Shown here: positions 27,749-37,203 of the stretch, in pieces
How positions within the stretch are numbered: position 1 is the stretch's first letter
How the letters are laid out: the number at the start of each line of letters is the position of its first letter
NCBI RefSeq assembly: GCF_001485415.1
Contig: NZ_BCMQ01000002.1
Location: 1 to 64,000 of the forward strand
DNA: 64,000 nt
Direction: 5' to 3'
From: Myroides odoratimimus
GTDB lineage: Bacteria > Bacteroidota > Bacteroidia > Flavobacteriales > Flavobacteriaceae
The notes under the pieces: generated by a model
The model's database searches: none
Seen by the model: only the letters and a program-made list of their open reading frames with translations
Told to the model about the DNA's origin: nothing
Translations under genes and position numbers: made by a program

Positions 27749-28780
27749 ATGTGGGAGTTAGACAATAAACAATATCTTTTTCTATTTTCAATCATAGCAA
27801 TATTGATCTTAATCTTTATTGGGGATATCTTGTGGAAGAAAAAGAAGCAACAATCATTTGCTACAGCTAAAGCAATTAAAACTTTGGCACCTAATCAATC
27901 TAAGAATAAACCAATCATTAAGGCATCTATTTATCTAGTAGCTCTAATATCTATTGTAATTGCTTTAATCAATCCTAAGATAGGAACAAAGGTTATTACA
28001 GTCAAAAGACAAGGTGTTGATATCGTATTCACATTAGACGTATCTAAGAGTATGTTAGCTCAGGATATGGCTCCTGATAGATTGGCAAAGATGAAACAAC
28101 TAGTCTCTCAGATTATCAATAATCTAGGACCAGATAGAATAGGTATAGTAGGATATGCAGGTACGGCATTCCCGATGTTGCCTATTACTACAGATCATTA
28201 CGTAGCTAAGATGTATCTTCAGACGATGAACACAGATATGGTCTCTTCACAAGGTACCGCATTTGAGGACGCTATCTATGTAGCTTCTAATTTCTATGAC
28301 AATCCCAATACAAGCAAAGTCATGATCCTTATCTCTGATGGAGAAGACCACGGAGAAGAAATGGAGAATGCTATCAAAATAGCAAAAGAAAAGAAAGTAA
28401 AGATTATCACCATCGGTGTAGGAACAGAGGCAGGAGGGCCTATCCCTATTAAGACACCTAAAGGCGTAGAATATAAAAGAGATTGGAACAATGAGATCGT
28501 TACTACAAAGCTCAATCCATCTACACTTAAATATATAGCTGATGCTACTGGAGGAAAGTATTATTACGGTTCGAATACGCAAGAGATTGTAGACCTTATT
28601 AAAAACGACCTTAGCAAAATAGAAAAAACAGATTTTGAAGATCAACAAATCGCAGAGTACCAATCTCAATATCAGTGGTTCTTAGGGTTTGCTTTCTTAC
28701 TGATCTTTATCGATTTATTCATACTAGAAAGAAAGACTATCTGGATGAAGAAACTTAATTTGTTCAATGAAAAAGAATAG
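27749..28780 (+). CDS. batB: BatB: membrane VWA protein
   Basis: Paralogue of BatA, 343 residues, with the same layout: two N-terminal helices, VWA domain with TLDVSKSMLAQDM and LISDGEDHGEEM, and a C-terminal helix (WFLGFAFLLIFIDLFIL). The metal site DxSxS is kept, so ligand binding is expected. It directly follows batA, and batC starts about 13 nt after its stop. Confidence 0.94.
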   Translation: MWELDNKQYLFLFSIIAILILIFIGDILWKKKKQQSFATAKAIKTLAPNQSKNKPIIKASIYLVALISIVIALINPKIGTKVITVKRQGVDIVFTLDVSKSMLAQDMAPDRLAKMKQLVSQIINNLGPDRIGIVGYAGTAFPMLPITTDHYVAKMYLQTMNTDMVSSQGTAFEDAIYVASNFYDNPNTSKVMILISDGEDHGEEMENAIKIAKEKKVKIITIGVGTEAGGPIPIKTPKGVEYKRDWNNEIVTTKLNPSTLKYIADATGGKYYYGSNTQEIVDLIKNDLSKIEKTDFEDQQIAEYQSQYQWFLGFAFLLIFIDLFILERKTIWMKKLNLFNEKE

Positions 28781-28793
28781 CATGCGATTAATT

Positions 28794-29657
28794 ATGAAAA
28801 ACTCATTCTACATCACGATATTTTTATTGTTTACTGCTTACTCATTTGCACAGTCTGCTGGTAGAGCACTGAGCACAGGTAATGAAGTATTCGAGAACAA
28901 ACATTATACTCATGCAGAATCTTCTTATAGAATAGCTAATTCTAAAGACAGTAAGTCTGTAGCTGATTATAACTTAGGAAACTCTTTATACAAACAGCAA
29001 TTAACCAAAGAAGCAGAAGCTGCCTACCTTAGAGCCATACAAAAAGCGACAACCAAAGAAGCTAAGCACCAAGCCTACCATAACTTGGGGAATGCTTATA
29101 TGAAATCTAAGAATTATCAAGCAGCAGAACAAGCTTACAAAAAGGCTTTATTAAACAATCCTAAAGATGATGAAACTCGTTATAACTATGCTGTAGCGAA
29201 GAAAATGAACAAAGAGAATCCTCAAGACAATCAAGACAACAAGGATAATCAAGATCAAAACAAAGATCAGAATAAGGATAATCAAGATCAGAATAAAGAC
29301 CAAAACAAGGACAACAAAGATCAAGACCAAAATAAAGATAATAAAGACAAAGGGGATAAAGGAGACCAAGACAAGAAAGATCAAGATCAAAATGATAAAG
29401 GAGATCAGGATGACAAGAACAAAGATGGTCAGAATGATAAAGATAAAGACGATAAAGGAGACCAAGACAAGAAAGATCAACCTAAACAGAATACCCCTAA
29501 AACACCTAATCAAGATCAGATGGATCGAATATTAGATGCGATGAATAAAAATGAAAAAGATGTACAGCAGAGGCTAATTAATAGAGGTCCTAAAGGTGGT
29601 AAACCAGAGAAAGGACAACCTGCTGGACAAAATGAACAAAGAAAAAAAGACTGGTAG
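28794..29657 (+). CDS. batC: BatC: TPR protein with Asp/Lys/Asn/Gln-rich tail
   Basis: An exported protein of about 287 residues: signal peptide (MKNSFYITIFLLFTAYSFAQ), three to four TPR units (about 20-130), then about 110 residues made almost only of D, K, N, Q and G, and a short Pro/Gly-rich basic end. I choose the ATG at 28794 because it starts a clean signal peptide; ATGs at 28767 (overlapping batB) and 28782 are in frame. The tail is highly repetitive in DNA, including a 30-bp exact repeat, and may vary in length between strains. Confidence 0.88.
   Translation: MKNSFYITIFLLFTAYSFAQSAGRALSTGNEVFENKHYTHAESSYRIANSKDSKSVADYNLGNSLYKQQLTKEAEAAYLRAIQKATTKEAKHQAYHNLGNAYMKSKNYQAAEQAYKKALLNNPKDDETRYNYAVAKKMNKENPQDNQDNKDNQDQNKDQNKDNQDQNKDQNKDNKDQDQNKDNKDKGDKGDQDKKDQDQNDKGDQDDKNKDGQNDKDKDDKGDQDKKDQPKQNTPKTPNQDQMDRILDAMNKNEKDVQQRLINRGPKGGKPEKGQPAGQNEQRKKDW
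29355..29480 (+). repeat. 30-bp direct repeat inside batC
   Basis: The same 30 bases (starting GATAAAGGAGACCAAGACAA) occur at 29355-29384 and 29451-29480. The 96-bp offset keeps the reading frame, so recombination would remove or add 32 codons of the low-complexity tail. Confidence 0.85.
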
Positions 29658-29663
29658 AATACA

Positions 29664-31424
29664 ATGAAAATACTGCGTTACTACATATTATTATTCGCTC
29701 TGATTTGCACTCAAGCAATCTTAGCTCAAATCAGCTTTGAAGCAACAGTAAGTAGAGATAACATACCGCTTAACGACAATGTTCGCGTTGACTTTGCTAT
29801 GAACCAAGATGGAGATAACTTCTCTCCACCTCGTTTTGACAATTTCACTGTAGTTGGAGGGCCTAACCAATCTGTTAGCTACGCTTGGACAAATGGTAAA
29901 AAGTCTTTTAATAAAACCTATTCTTACTTCTTACAACCGAAGAAGAAAGGAACTTTATCTATAGGTTCAGCATCTATAGAAATAGAAGGACAGGTCTATA
30001 AAACCAAACCGATTACCATTACAGTATCTGACGCTGTAGCAAAGCAAGATCCTAGACAGCAATATAATCAAGTACAGCAGAAAGCTCTAGATGAAATACA
30101 TCTAGTCGCTGAGGTGACGAATCAGAATCCTTATATAAACGAACCTGTAACGATAACGTATAAACTGTACTTCAATACCAATATCGCAGGATATACAGGA
30201 AGAAAAATACCTACTTATGAGAAGTTCTGGGTGCACAATGTAGACATCCCTAGACGACCTGAAGTGAAGCTAGGTAAGTATAAAGGGACAGATTATAACT
30301 ACATTGTATTAAAGCAAGATGTATTAATGGCTCAAGAAGCAGGCAATCTTAGTATAGATCCTCTTGAGTTAATGATACAAGCAGAAGTTCCTACAGGTAG
30401 ACGTGACTTCTTCGGATATCCAGAGTTTGGGTATATGGAGAAAGAATACAGTACAGGTAGAGTAACAATCAAGGCAAAAGACCTTCCTGAAGCAGGTAAG
30501 CCTGACAATTTCTCTGGAGGTGTTGGGACATTTACATTTAAAGTAACACCAACTAAGACAAGCCTTAAATCAGGTGAACAACTAAACCTAAAAGTTGAAG
30601 TTGCAGGTAAGGGTAACTTGGATTTATTGACCATTCCCACCCCTACTGCGCACTCTGCTCTAGAGATGTATGACCCTACTAGTTCAGATAAGATTACTTC
30701 TGGGGTACATGGTATGCAAGGTAGCAGAGTGAACGATTACATCATTATCCCTCAGTATAAAGGGGATTATATGATTGACCCTATGGAGTTCTCATATTTT
30801 GACTTAAGTACTAAGAAGTATAAGACTATTCACATTGACAGCTTAGCGATTAATGTACTAGAAGGGCCTACCCTACCAACTAATACAGAAGCAAAAGACA
30901 CAGACGTAGTAGATAAGAGCGAATTATTCCAACCGAATAAAGCTACACCTACAGTAGTAGAAGCTTCTACTAGCACATATTGGGACACTACGTTATTCTA
31001 CGTCCTTACAGTACTGCCATTCGCTGCTATACCGCTATTCTTACTTGTAGTGATACAGCGTCGTAGATATGCATCAGACACAGATGGTATCCGATTGAGA
31101 AACAACAATAGACTAGCTAGAAAATACTTAGGGGAAGCGAAGAAAAACATCAATAACAAAGAATTATTCTATGAAGCACTAGAGCGCTGTCTACACAACT
31201 TCCTAAAAGCGAAGCTAGACATGGTGACTAGTGAGATGAGCAATGAAAACATTACAGAGATTCTAACAGATAGAAATATTACTGAAGACGCTATTAAGAA
31301 CTTTATGGATATAAAGAACGCTTGTGAATGGGCGCGTTACGCTCCGACTGATCAGGTTAATATCAATAAGGACTATGACAATGCGATTACAGTAATCTCT
31401 GAACTAGAAAAACAATTCAAATAG
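29664..31424 (+). CDS. batD: BatD: oxygen-tolerance protein
   Basis: A 586-residue exported and membrane-anchored protein. It has a signal peptide (about 1-22), a long periplasmic beta-sandwich region (about 23-440) with the family signature around FTVVGGPNQSVSYAWTNGK, one membrane helix (about 447-470), and a cytoplasmic C-terminal helical domain. BatD is thought to be the scaffold of the Bat complex. The spacing of 6 nt on each side fits tight co-transcription. Confidence 0.93.
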   Translation: MKILRYYILLFALICTQAILAQISFEATVSRDNIPLNDNVRVDFAMNQDGDNFSPPRFDNFTVVGGPNQSVSYAWTNGKKSFNKTYSYFLQPKKKGTLSIGSASIEIEGQVYKTKPITITVSDAVAKQDPRQQYNQVQQKALDEIHLVAEVTNQNPYINEPVTITYKLYFNTNIAGYTGRKIPTYEKFWVHNVDIPRRPEVKLGKYKGTDYNYIVLKQDVLMAQEAGNLSIDPLELMIQAEVPTGRRDFFGYPEFGYMEKEYSTGRVTIKAKDLPEAGKPDNFSGGVGTFTFKVTPTKTSLKSGEQLNLKVEVAGKGNLDLLTIPTPTAHSALEMYDPTSSDKITSGVHGMQGSRVNDYIIIPQYKGDYMIDPMEFSYFDLSTKKYKTIHIDSLAINVLEGPTLPTNTEAKDTDVVDKSELFQPNKATPTVVEASTSTYWDTTLFYVLTVLPFAAIPLFLLVVIQRRRYASDTDGIRLRNNNRLARKYLGEAKKNINNKELFYEALERCLHNFLKAKLDMVTSEMSNENITEILTDRNITEDAIKNFMDIKNACEWARYAPTDQVNINKDYDNAITVISELEKQFK

Positions 31425-31430
31425 ACCAAC

Positions 31431-32189
31431 ATGAAACACATCATCACTCTTTTTATATTTGTTTTGAGCTTTCATACATGGGCACAAACGGATTCTTGGA
31501 AACAACAATTTGACAAGGGGAATGCCTTGTATCAAAAAGAAAAATATAGTGAAGCAATCACAGCCTTTAAAGCCATAGAGAAACAAGAAGCTTCTTCACC
31601 AGAAGTATTCTTTAATCTAGCGAATGCTTATTATAAAACACGCGATTACGTCAATGCTGTTTATTACTATGAGAAGGCCTTAAAGCTTAATCCTAGTGAC
31701 ACTGCTATAGAGACTAATCTAAACTATGCACGCAAAGAACTTATAGACGATATTACGATAGTGAAGCAGTATGATAACGAAGACATACTTCACCAGTCAT
31801 TAGGGAAGCTATCCGTTGACCAATGGGCTACACTAGCCACAGTGATGTCCTTTGTAGTACTATTGTGTTTTGTGGTATATTATCTGAATCACAGCAGTAC
31901 TATTAAGCGTATTAGCTTTGTATTGATGCTTGTTTCTATCCTAGTGATAGGAGGTAGTGTCTACGCAGCTACATTTGAGCAGAAGTATGCTTCTAAGACT
32001 ACAGCTGCTATCTTATTTACTGAAAAAGTAAACCTTAAAGAAGAAGCGAAGAACACCTCTCGTACACTAAAAGAACTACACGAGGGTACTAAGGTGTATA
32101 TCTTAGAGAAAAAAGCATTGTGGATCAGAGTGAAACTAGATGATCAGCAAGAAGGATGGATAGAAGAGAATACGATTAAGTATATCTAG
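31431..32189 (+). CDS. batE: BatE: TPR and SH3-like protein
   Basis: The last gene of the Bat run. The 252-residue protein has a signal peptide (about 1-18), TPR repeats (about 25-100), two membrane helices (about 131-150 and 157-178), and a C-terminal bacterial SH3-like domain (KVNLKEEAKNTSRTLKELHEGTKVYILEKKALWIRV). The SH3 part may bind peptidoglycan or a partner. The gene ends tail-to-tail with cvpA, overlapping by 4 nt. Confidence 0.92.
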   Translation: MKHIITLFIFVLSFHTWAQTDSWKQQFDKGNALYQKEKYSEAITAFKAIEKQEASSPEVFFNLANAYYKTRDYVNAVYYYEKALKLNPSDTAIETNLNYARKELIDDITIVKQYDNEDILHQSLGKLSVDQWATLATVMSFVVLLCFVVYYLNHSSTIKRISFVLMLVSILVIGGSVYAATFEQKYASKTTAAILFTEKVNLKEEAKNTSRTLKELHEGTKVYILEKKALWIRVKLDDQQEGWIEENTIKYI

Positions 32190-32728
32190 ATCGTTTCGGG
32201 TTCTTTTATATCCTGTATCATATCGATACTCTTAGAGAATAAAGATTTAACTAAATCGTATAAACTAGGTAGTACAGACTCAGACAGAGATACATATATT
32301 TTATAACTAGTAGAGTTCATTAATGTTTCATGACTAACGAACTTAAATATCGCGTTAACCTCATCGAATATAGAGAGAAAGATACTTCCTACTAGGATCA
32401 CAATCAAGATCTGAAATACAGCCCCAAAAAGTCTGTTGAACAGCCCTAAGAATACCGCTTGTACAAACTTAGTTGCTAACTGAGCGATGAAGCGTGCAGC
32501 TAATACTGCCAACACAAAAGCCAAAACAAAAGCGAGTAAAGGAATAGAAGGTGACTCCCATCCTAGAGAATTCATCAGAAATTCTTTGATAATATTTGAG
32601 AATTTCAATGCTCCTATTATTCCGATAAATAGAGATAGAAAAGAAACTACTGAAATAAAAAAACCATCTCTAGCTCCTTTTATAATAGCAAAAATAACGG
32701 CGATAAGGCATATAATATCTAAAAACAT
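32186..32728 (-). CDS. cvpA: CvpA family inner-membrane protein
   Basis: A 180-residue protein with four hydrophobic segments and the family pattern (DIICLIAVIFAIIKGARDGFF, LAARFIAQLATKFVQAVFLGLFNRLFGAVFQ). CvpA was named for colicin V export; in many bacteria it helps envelope integrity. A full -7 promoter element lies only 8 nt before the start codon, which would give a nearly leaderless mRNA. Confidence 0.9.
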   Translation of the reverse strand: MFLDIICLIAVIFAIIKGARDGFFISVVSFLSLFIGIIGALKFSNIIKEFLMNSLGWESPSIPLLAFVLAFVLAVLAARFIAQLATKFVQAVFLGLFNRLFGAVFQILIVILVGSIFLSIFDEVNAIFKFVSHETLMNSTSYKIYVSLSESVLPSLYDLVKSLFSKSIDMIQDIKEPETI

Positions 32729-32735
32729 AAATACT

Positions 32736-32743
32736 CAAATATA
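32736..32743 (-). promoter_or_regulatory. Candidate -7 promoter element of cvpA
   Basis: The minus strand reads TATATTTG, matching TAnnTTTG. It ends 7 bases before the cvpA ATG, so transcription would begin almost at the start codon. Confidence 0.4.
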
Positions 32744-32795
32744 TTCTGTGCGAAGATATTACAATTCTATTAATTACAATAGAGCAGAACTGTAG

Positions 32796-32803
32796 TATAT
32801 TTG
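32796..32803 (+). promoter_or_regulatory. Candidate -7 promoter element of the gene at 32824
   Basis: TATATTTG matches TAnnTTTG and ends 20 nt before the ATG at 32824. Confidence 0.55.
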
Positions 32804-32823
32804 TCACCATTACAACTAACAAT

Positions 32824-33180
32824 ATGGCAAGAGACGAACAATTAAAAGCTAGATGGGACGCTGTCGTTCAGAAAGTATCTGACCGATTCGGAGACGGAGA
32901 GACACTAGACTTAGAAGCTATCATATATTTAATCGGAGTACAAGAACTAGGTAAAATCAAAAAGAGATATAAAAAAGATGACAAAGTGAACTTAATGCAT
33001 ATCGCTATCTGTCGTCTATTAGAACCTTATGGTTATTACGAGTTTGATCACTTCGACCAAGACGGATGGCCACACTATAATGTAAAAGAAAATCTACCTA
33101 GTCTTAAAGCAGGTGAACAATCGGTTTTAATGAAAGAAGCAATAGTCAATTACTTCTTAGAAAGTAAGTTTATTGACTAA
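32824..33180 (+). CDS. Small conserved protein of unknown function
   Basis: A 118-residue soluble protein with no signal peptide or membrane helix. It begins MARDEQLKARWDAVVQKVSDRFGDGETLDLEAIIYLIGVQELG and contains an acidic aromatic patch (YGYYEFDHFDQDGWPHYNV). It looks like a hypothetical family widespread in Bacteroidota, but I cannot name it. Its own promoter element and normal codon use support expression. pheS follows, but has its own promoter element. Confidence 0.8.
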   Translation: MARDEQLKARWDAVVQKVSDRFGDGETLDLEAIIYLIGVQELGKIKKRYKKDDKVNLMHIAICRLLEPYGYYEFDHFDQDGWPHYNVKENLPSLKAGEQSVLMKEAIVNYFLESKFID

Positions 33181-33240
33181 CATAAGAAACAATTATAAAA
33201 ATTATAGCTGTTTATAATTTTATGTCTAATTGAAAAGCAG

Positions 33241-33248
33241 TAAATTTG
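33241..33248 (+). promoter_or_regulatory. -7 promoter element deciding the pheS start
   Basis: TAAATTTG matches TAnnTTTG. A possible upstream TTG start at 33246 falls inside it, so the ATG at 33267, 18 nt after the element, must be the real start. Confidence 0.6.
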
Positions 33249-33266
33249 CTTTTTACTTTACTTAAG

Positions 33267-34283
33267 ATGATAGATAAAATAAAAGAATACATCGGTGAAG
33301 CGGAACACTTTAACACCGATAATAAAGAGACGCTTGAAACATTTAGAATTAAATTCTTATCTAAAAAAGGAATTTTAAACGACTTATTTGCACACTTTAA
33401 AACGGTGCCTAATGAGCAGAAAAAAGAGTTTGGTCAAGCTATCAATCTATTAAAAAGCACTGTCGAGAATAAAGTAAAATCTATTCAAGATGAACTAGAA
33501 TCTAAAGATGTGCAAGGTCTTTATGGAGACTTAACACGTCCAGGTTACCCTCTAGAGATCGGGTCTAGACACCCTATTTCACTAGTGAAGAACCAAATCG
33601 TTGATATCTTTAATAACATTGGTTTTAATATCTCTGAAGGTCCTGAGATTGAAGATGATTGGCATAACTTCTCTGCGTTGAACTTCCCAGAGTATCACCC
33701 AGCTCGTGATATGCAAGATACATTCTTCGTTCAGACGAATCCAGAACAACTATTACGTACACATACTTCATCTGTACAGACTCGTTATATGGAGAAGAAT
33801 ACACCACCTCTGAGAACTATATCTCCAGGGCGTGTATTTAGAAACGAAGCTATATCATCTCGTTCACACTGTATATTCCACCAAGTAGAAGGTCTTTACA
33901 TTGATAAAGATGTTTCTTTTGCTGACTTAAAACAGACTTTGTTATACTTCACTAAAGAGATGTTTGGTAAATCTAAGATTAGATTACGTCCATCATACTT
34001 CCCATTTACAGAGCCTAGTGCTGAGGTAGATATCTATTGGGGATTAAAGACTGAGACAGACTACCGTATTACTAAAGGTACAGGGTGGTTAGAGATCATG
34101 GGATGTGGTATGGTTGACCCTAACGTTCTTAAGAACTGTAATATCGACCCTACTGAGTACAGTGGTTTTGCCTTTGGTATGGGGATAGAGCGTATCGCTA
34201 TGCTATTATACCAAATCGGAGATATCCGTATGTTCTTTGAGAACGATGTACGTTTCTTAGAACAATTTAAATCGAACTTCTAA
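33267..34283 (+). CDS. pheS: Phenylalanine--tRNA ligase alpha subunit
   Basis: Catalytic subunit of the alpha2beta2 PheRS that charges tRNA-Phe. The protein from the ATG at 33267 has 338 residues, beginning [13 protein letters not shown]. The N-terminal coiled coil (1-80) is followed by the class II core with motif 2 ([28 protein letters not shown]), the Phe-binding [12 protein letters not shown], and motif 3 ([18 protein letters not shown]). A frame open from a TTG at 33246 was rejected because that codon lies in the promoter element. pheT is not adjacent, which is usual in Bacteroidota. Confidence 0.97.
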   Translation: MIDKIKEYIGEAEHFNTDNKETLETFRIKFLSKKGILNDLFAHFKTVPNEQKKEFGQAINLLKSTVENKVKSIQDELESKDVQGLYGDLTRPGYPLEIGSRHPISLVKNQIVDIFNNIGFNISEGPEIEDDWHNFSALNFPEYHPARDMQDTFFVQTNPEQLLRTHTSSVQTRYMEKNTPPLRTISPGRVFRNEAISSRSHCIFHQVEGLYIDKDVSFADLKQTLLYFTKEMFGKSKIRLRPSYFPFTEPSAEVDIYWGLKTETDYRITKGTGWLEIMGCGMVDPNVLKNCNIDPTEYSGFAFGMGIERIAMLLYQIGDIRMFFENDVRFLEQFKSNF

Positions 34284-34303
34284 TAAGAAAACGATATATA
34301 GTA

Positions 34304-34339
34304 AAAACACCTCATCTGATCTTGATGAGGTGTTTTTTT
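34304..34339 (+). terminator. Terminator of pheS
   Basis: AAAACACCTCATC (34304-34316) and GATGAGGTGTTTT (34324-34336) form a perfect 13-bp stem with a 7-nt loop and a following T-run. Confidence 0.9.
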
Positions 34340-34356
34340 ATATCCTTATACATATA

Positions 34357-34390
34357 AGCCCTTATAATCACTACATGCATCATAAGGGCT
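34357..34390 (-). terminator. Possible terminator of the DUF5686 gene
   Basis: AGCCCTTA (34357-34364) and TAAGGGCT (34383-34390) form an 8-bp stem with an 18-nt loop just past the stop codon of the minus-strand gene. It lacks a good U-run, so it may only protect the 3' end. Confidence 0.4.
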
Positions 34391-34419
34391 ATTTATTTCT
34401 AATAATACTTGATGATTAA

Positions 34420-36906
34420 CTAAAAGCTCTTCTTCACTCCTATCATAATACCGTCTTTAGCAAACGCCCCACCTTGATATGAGCGTACATAGTCTATACG
34501 GAAGAAATTAATCTTACCAAATCCGAAGTTAGACAGACCTGCTGTAAACTCGTGATATGGCTTTATATCACTTACCATAGCATTGTGATACCCTAATACT
34601 ACATTCCATCCTGTCTCTCTTAGCAAAGGAACCTTATTAATCAAGAATCCTTTAAAATCATACTCAAAATGACTCTCTACATAAGACTTATTCGTGCTCA
34701 GAGCATAATATGGCAATAGGTTAAACGAGGTCAATCTATCATTCGTGATGTTTAGATGAGTCTCGTTACCTGTGAAGTGTTTTCTATCCACATAAGAGAT
34801 ATTATCAGCACCAAAATATTTACCCATCAATACATTATACTCAAATCTCCCTTTATTGCTCACCGTTAGTCCTTGGCTAAACCTAGCTTCTAGCTTATCA
34901 TACTCTAATCCTTTCTCACTACCACTGAATCCCTTTTCATAGTTCACCTCTATCAGAGGATAGTTAGGATTGCGCATATAGATACGCTTAGTAGGATAGC
35001 TTACATAGTTCATCCCTAAGGATAGCGTAGTACCTACTCTAAACTTGTATAGATGATGATTCGTGATCGGACTACTGTTCATATCTAGAGGAGCTAGCGG
35101 ATCATTAGAGGTATAAGCTCTACTACCCTTATAGAATGAGCCATTCGCATTATTATACAGCAGGCTTCTATCCTCATACCCTATCGCACTGTGTACCTTT
35201 AGAGCTTCATTGAAGAACTGACCGTAATACCCCACATACACATCATTGTGATTGTAGTACTTCGCATAGTTCTTTCTCATTAATAGGGAGAATGCAGTAT
35301 TTAGTAGTTCAGGTATATTCTCCTTATTATACTGTTCTATCTTACTTCCTCCTTCTATATATACTGCTGACTTAGATGCTCCCTTAAACTGGCGCAATAG
35401 CTTTCCATACACTCTCAGCCTATCAGAGGCAAACCCGTAACCAAAACTAGCTTTACCATACGTATACCCTATCTTATCCTTATCGTAGATAGAACCATAC
35501 ACATCCGTCTTCATATTGAACCCCTGCACAGTATTAAATCCAGGTTTATCCATCCCTATTAACCCAGTGTAGCCGATGCTATACTTATTATCTTCTCCTC
35601 TATAGTTATACCCACCGAACACATCACCTACTTTAAATCTATTGTGCTTCTTGCGAATACTATCTTTATATGCAGGAGACTCCTTAATTAGTCTGATACT
35701 ATCCTTCACTCGATAATCATTCAACTCCTCTTCAGACAAAGCAAATAATCTATTCTCTTTCCAGAAATCATCCCCTTTCTTATTCACATCCTTCGCAAAG
35801 GATAAAATCTCTTTATCAAAGCTCGCTCTAGTGAAATTAGGTGTGAAGTTATAGTTATTAAACACACTTAAGAACACGGCTTGTATCCGTACTCCTAATG
35901 CTCCAAACACTAAGTCAAGGTTCTGCGAGCGCTTCACCCAGCTCTTATTGTCCTCATTATAACTAAAGTTCTGACTCACATTGATCTCTTCTATCAATGG
36001 TTGCTGTACACTTACTCCCGTTACTTTTAAATCTATACCATAGATAGCCCCTATCCCATCTACTAAGTAGAGATCACCTGAGAACACAGGCTGAACTGAT
36101 GACTTAGGCGTTACCTTGATTTTATTAATCAATACCCCTTGATCTCTGAAGGTAGCCTCTAGCGTGTACTTATAGTATGAGAACGCTACATCTGCTATCG
36201 GAGAGATTAGTTTAGTATCCATATCTCCGATCACGATATGATTATCATAGAAGTCATAGAAGGACTCATCCGCAGTATTAAAGCTATATCCACTATTGCT
36301 CCCACTTACCTTAGACGCGATGATATGCTCCTTTAATTTATTCGGTTTTTGGTACTTTAGACTAGACACCGTCTCTGACAGATACACTATCCCTCTACCT
36401 AGTGAATCCACACCAGATAATCCACTGCCATTCACCTGTACCTTCTTTTGAAAAAACTTAGACATCTTCAGCGTCTTCAGCATCCCTTTAGAGTAAAAAT
36501 CTGCAGTGAAAGCAGACATTCCTTCTGTATTCTTCTGTTTGTTCTTTATCGCTAGACGGATCAGATCATCTGCAGGATTCTTACCAGCTGTGATCACGAT
36601 ATCTTCTAGTATGAAGTCTTCAGACTCCAGTACCACATTTACCTCTTGGGCAGTACCAGTATAGGTAATATTCTTTCGCAGCGTCTTATAGCCTAAGAAT
36701 TGATATACGACTGTGTACTCCCCCTTCTGAGGTAAGCTTAATTCATATAATCCTTGTTCATTACTTATTGTATTCTGTTGGCTTTTTTCTAGATATACCG
36801 TAGTATAACTAATGGGCTTACCCTCTGTGTCTTTTATACTTCCCTTTAGTTGACCGAATACAGTCAAGCCAATCAGAAGCATAAAAAGTGTAACAAATTG
36901 TTTCAT
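34420..36906 (-). CDS. DUF5686 outer-membrane protein with carboxypeptidase-like regulatory domain
   Basis: An 828-residue exported protein. The signal peptide (about 1-18) is followed by a CarboxypepD_reg-like beta sandwich (about 19-100, LKGSIKDTEGKPISYTTVYLEKSQQNTISNEQGLYEL) as in TonB-dependent receptors. The long remaining part is DUF5686, ending in strands typical of an outer-membrane beta barrel and a C-terminal Phe (GVKKSF). There is no TonB plug domain, so it is not a classical SusC receptor. Its substrate is unknown. The 297 bases upstream (36907-37203) hold no further gene; only the reductase promoter element is identifiable there. Confidence 0.88.
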   Translation of the reverse strand: MKQFVTLFMLLIGLTVFGQLKGSIKDTEGKPISYTTVYLEKSQQNTISNEQGLYELSLPQKGEYTVVYQFLGYKTLRKNITYTGTAQEVNVVLESEDFILEDIVITAGKNPADDLIRLAIKNKQKNTEGMSAFTADFYSKGMLKTLKMSKFFQKKVQVNGSGLSGVDSLGRGIVYLSETVSSLKYQKPNKLKEHIIASKVSGSNSGYSFNTADESFYDFYDNHIVIGDMDTKLISPIADVAFSYYKYTLEATFRDQGVLINKIKVTPKSSVQPVFSGDLYLVDGIGAIYGIDLKVTGVSVQQPLIEEINVSQNFSYNEDNKSWVKRSQNLDLVFGALGVRIQAVFLSVFNNYNFTPNFTRASFDKEILSFAKDVNKKGDDFWKENRLFALSEEELNDYRVKDSIRLIKESPAYKDSIRKKHNRFKVGDVFGGYNYRGEDNKYSIGYTGLIGMDKPGFNTVQGFNMKTDVYGSIYDKDKIGYTYGKASFGYGFASDRLRVYGKLLRQFKGASKSAVYIEGGSKIEQYNKENIPELLNTAFSLLMRKNYAKYYNHNDVYVGYYGQFFNEALKVHSAIGYEDRSLLYNNANGSFYKGSRAYTSNDPLAPLDMNSSPITNHHLYKFRVGTTLSLGMNYVSYPTKRIYMRNPNYPLIEVNYEKGFSGSEKGLEYDKLEARFSQGLTVSNKGRFEYNVLMGKYFGADNISYVDRKHFTGNETHLNITNDRLTSFNLLPYYALSTNKSYVESHFEYDFKGFLINKVPLLRETGWNVVLGYHNAMVSDIKPYHEFTAGLSNFGFGKINFFRIDYVRSYQGGAFAKDGIMIGVKKSF

Positions 36907-37174
36907 TGGTTAGGTTTTGTTTAATAGTAACTATTAGACATTGTATTTATTGCATTGTTACACCTTGACCATGATATTATACTAAATAACAGAACTCTTC
37001 ATACAGTGATCATACCTCATCACATCGCTAACCTTCATATTCATTGACTTCATACCACTATATACTCACTCAGAATAAGACAATACCTAAGTAGAGAAAG
37101 TTCTAAAGCGTTAATTAACTGTAAAAGAATTAGTCATTATAACATTAAATACACCTTTAACTCATTCTCTTTTG

Positions 37175-37182
37175 TATTTTTG
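37175..37182 (+). promoter_or_regulatory. -7 promoter element deciding the reductase start
   Basis: TATTTTTG matches TAnnTTTG. An upstream in-frame TTG at 37180 is part of the element, so the ATG at 37204 is the start, 21 nt downstream. Confidence 0.55.
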
Positions 37183-37203
37183 TCAGTTCAAACTAAACTA
37201 CCT

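Noticed and set aside
29151-29513. Open frame of 120 codons opposite batC, very rich in Ile, Leu and Val
   Set aside because: It is the antisense of the Asp/Lys/Asn repeats and has no independent support.
33246-33266. TTG start for pheS seven codons upstream of the ATG
   Set aside because: The TTG is inside the TAAATTTG promoter element and the added residues are not part of the PheRS alpha start.
37180-37203. TTG start for the PaaE-like reductase
   Set aside because: It lies in the TATTTTTG promoter element; the ATG at 37204 gives the normal reductase N-terminus.
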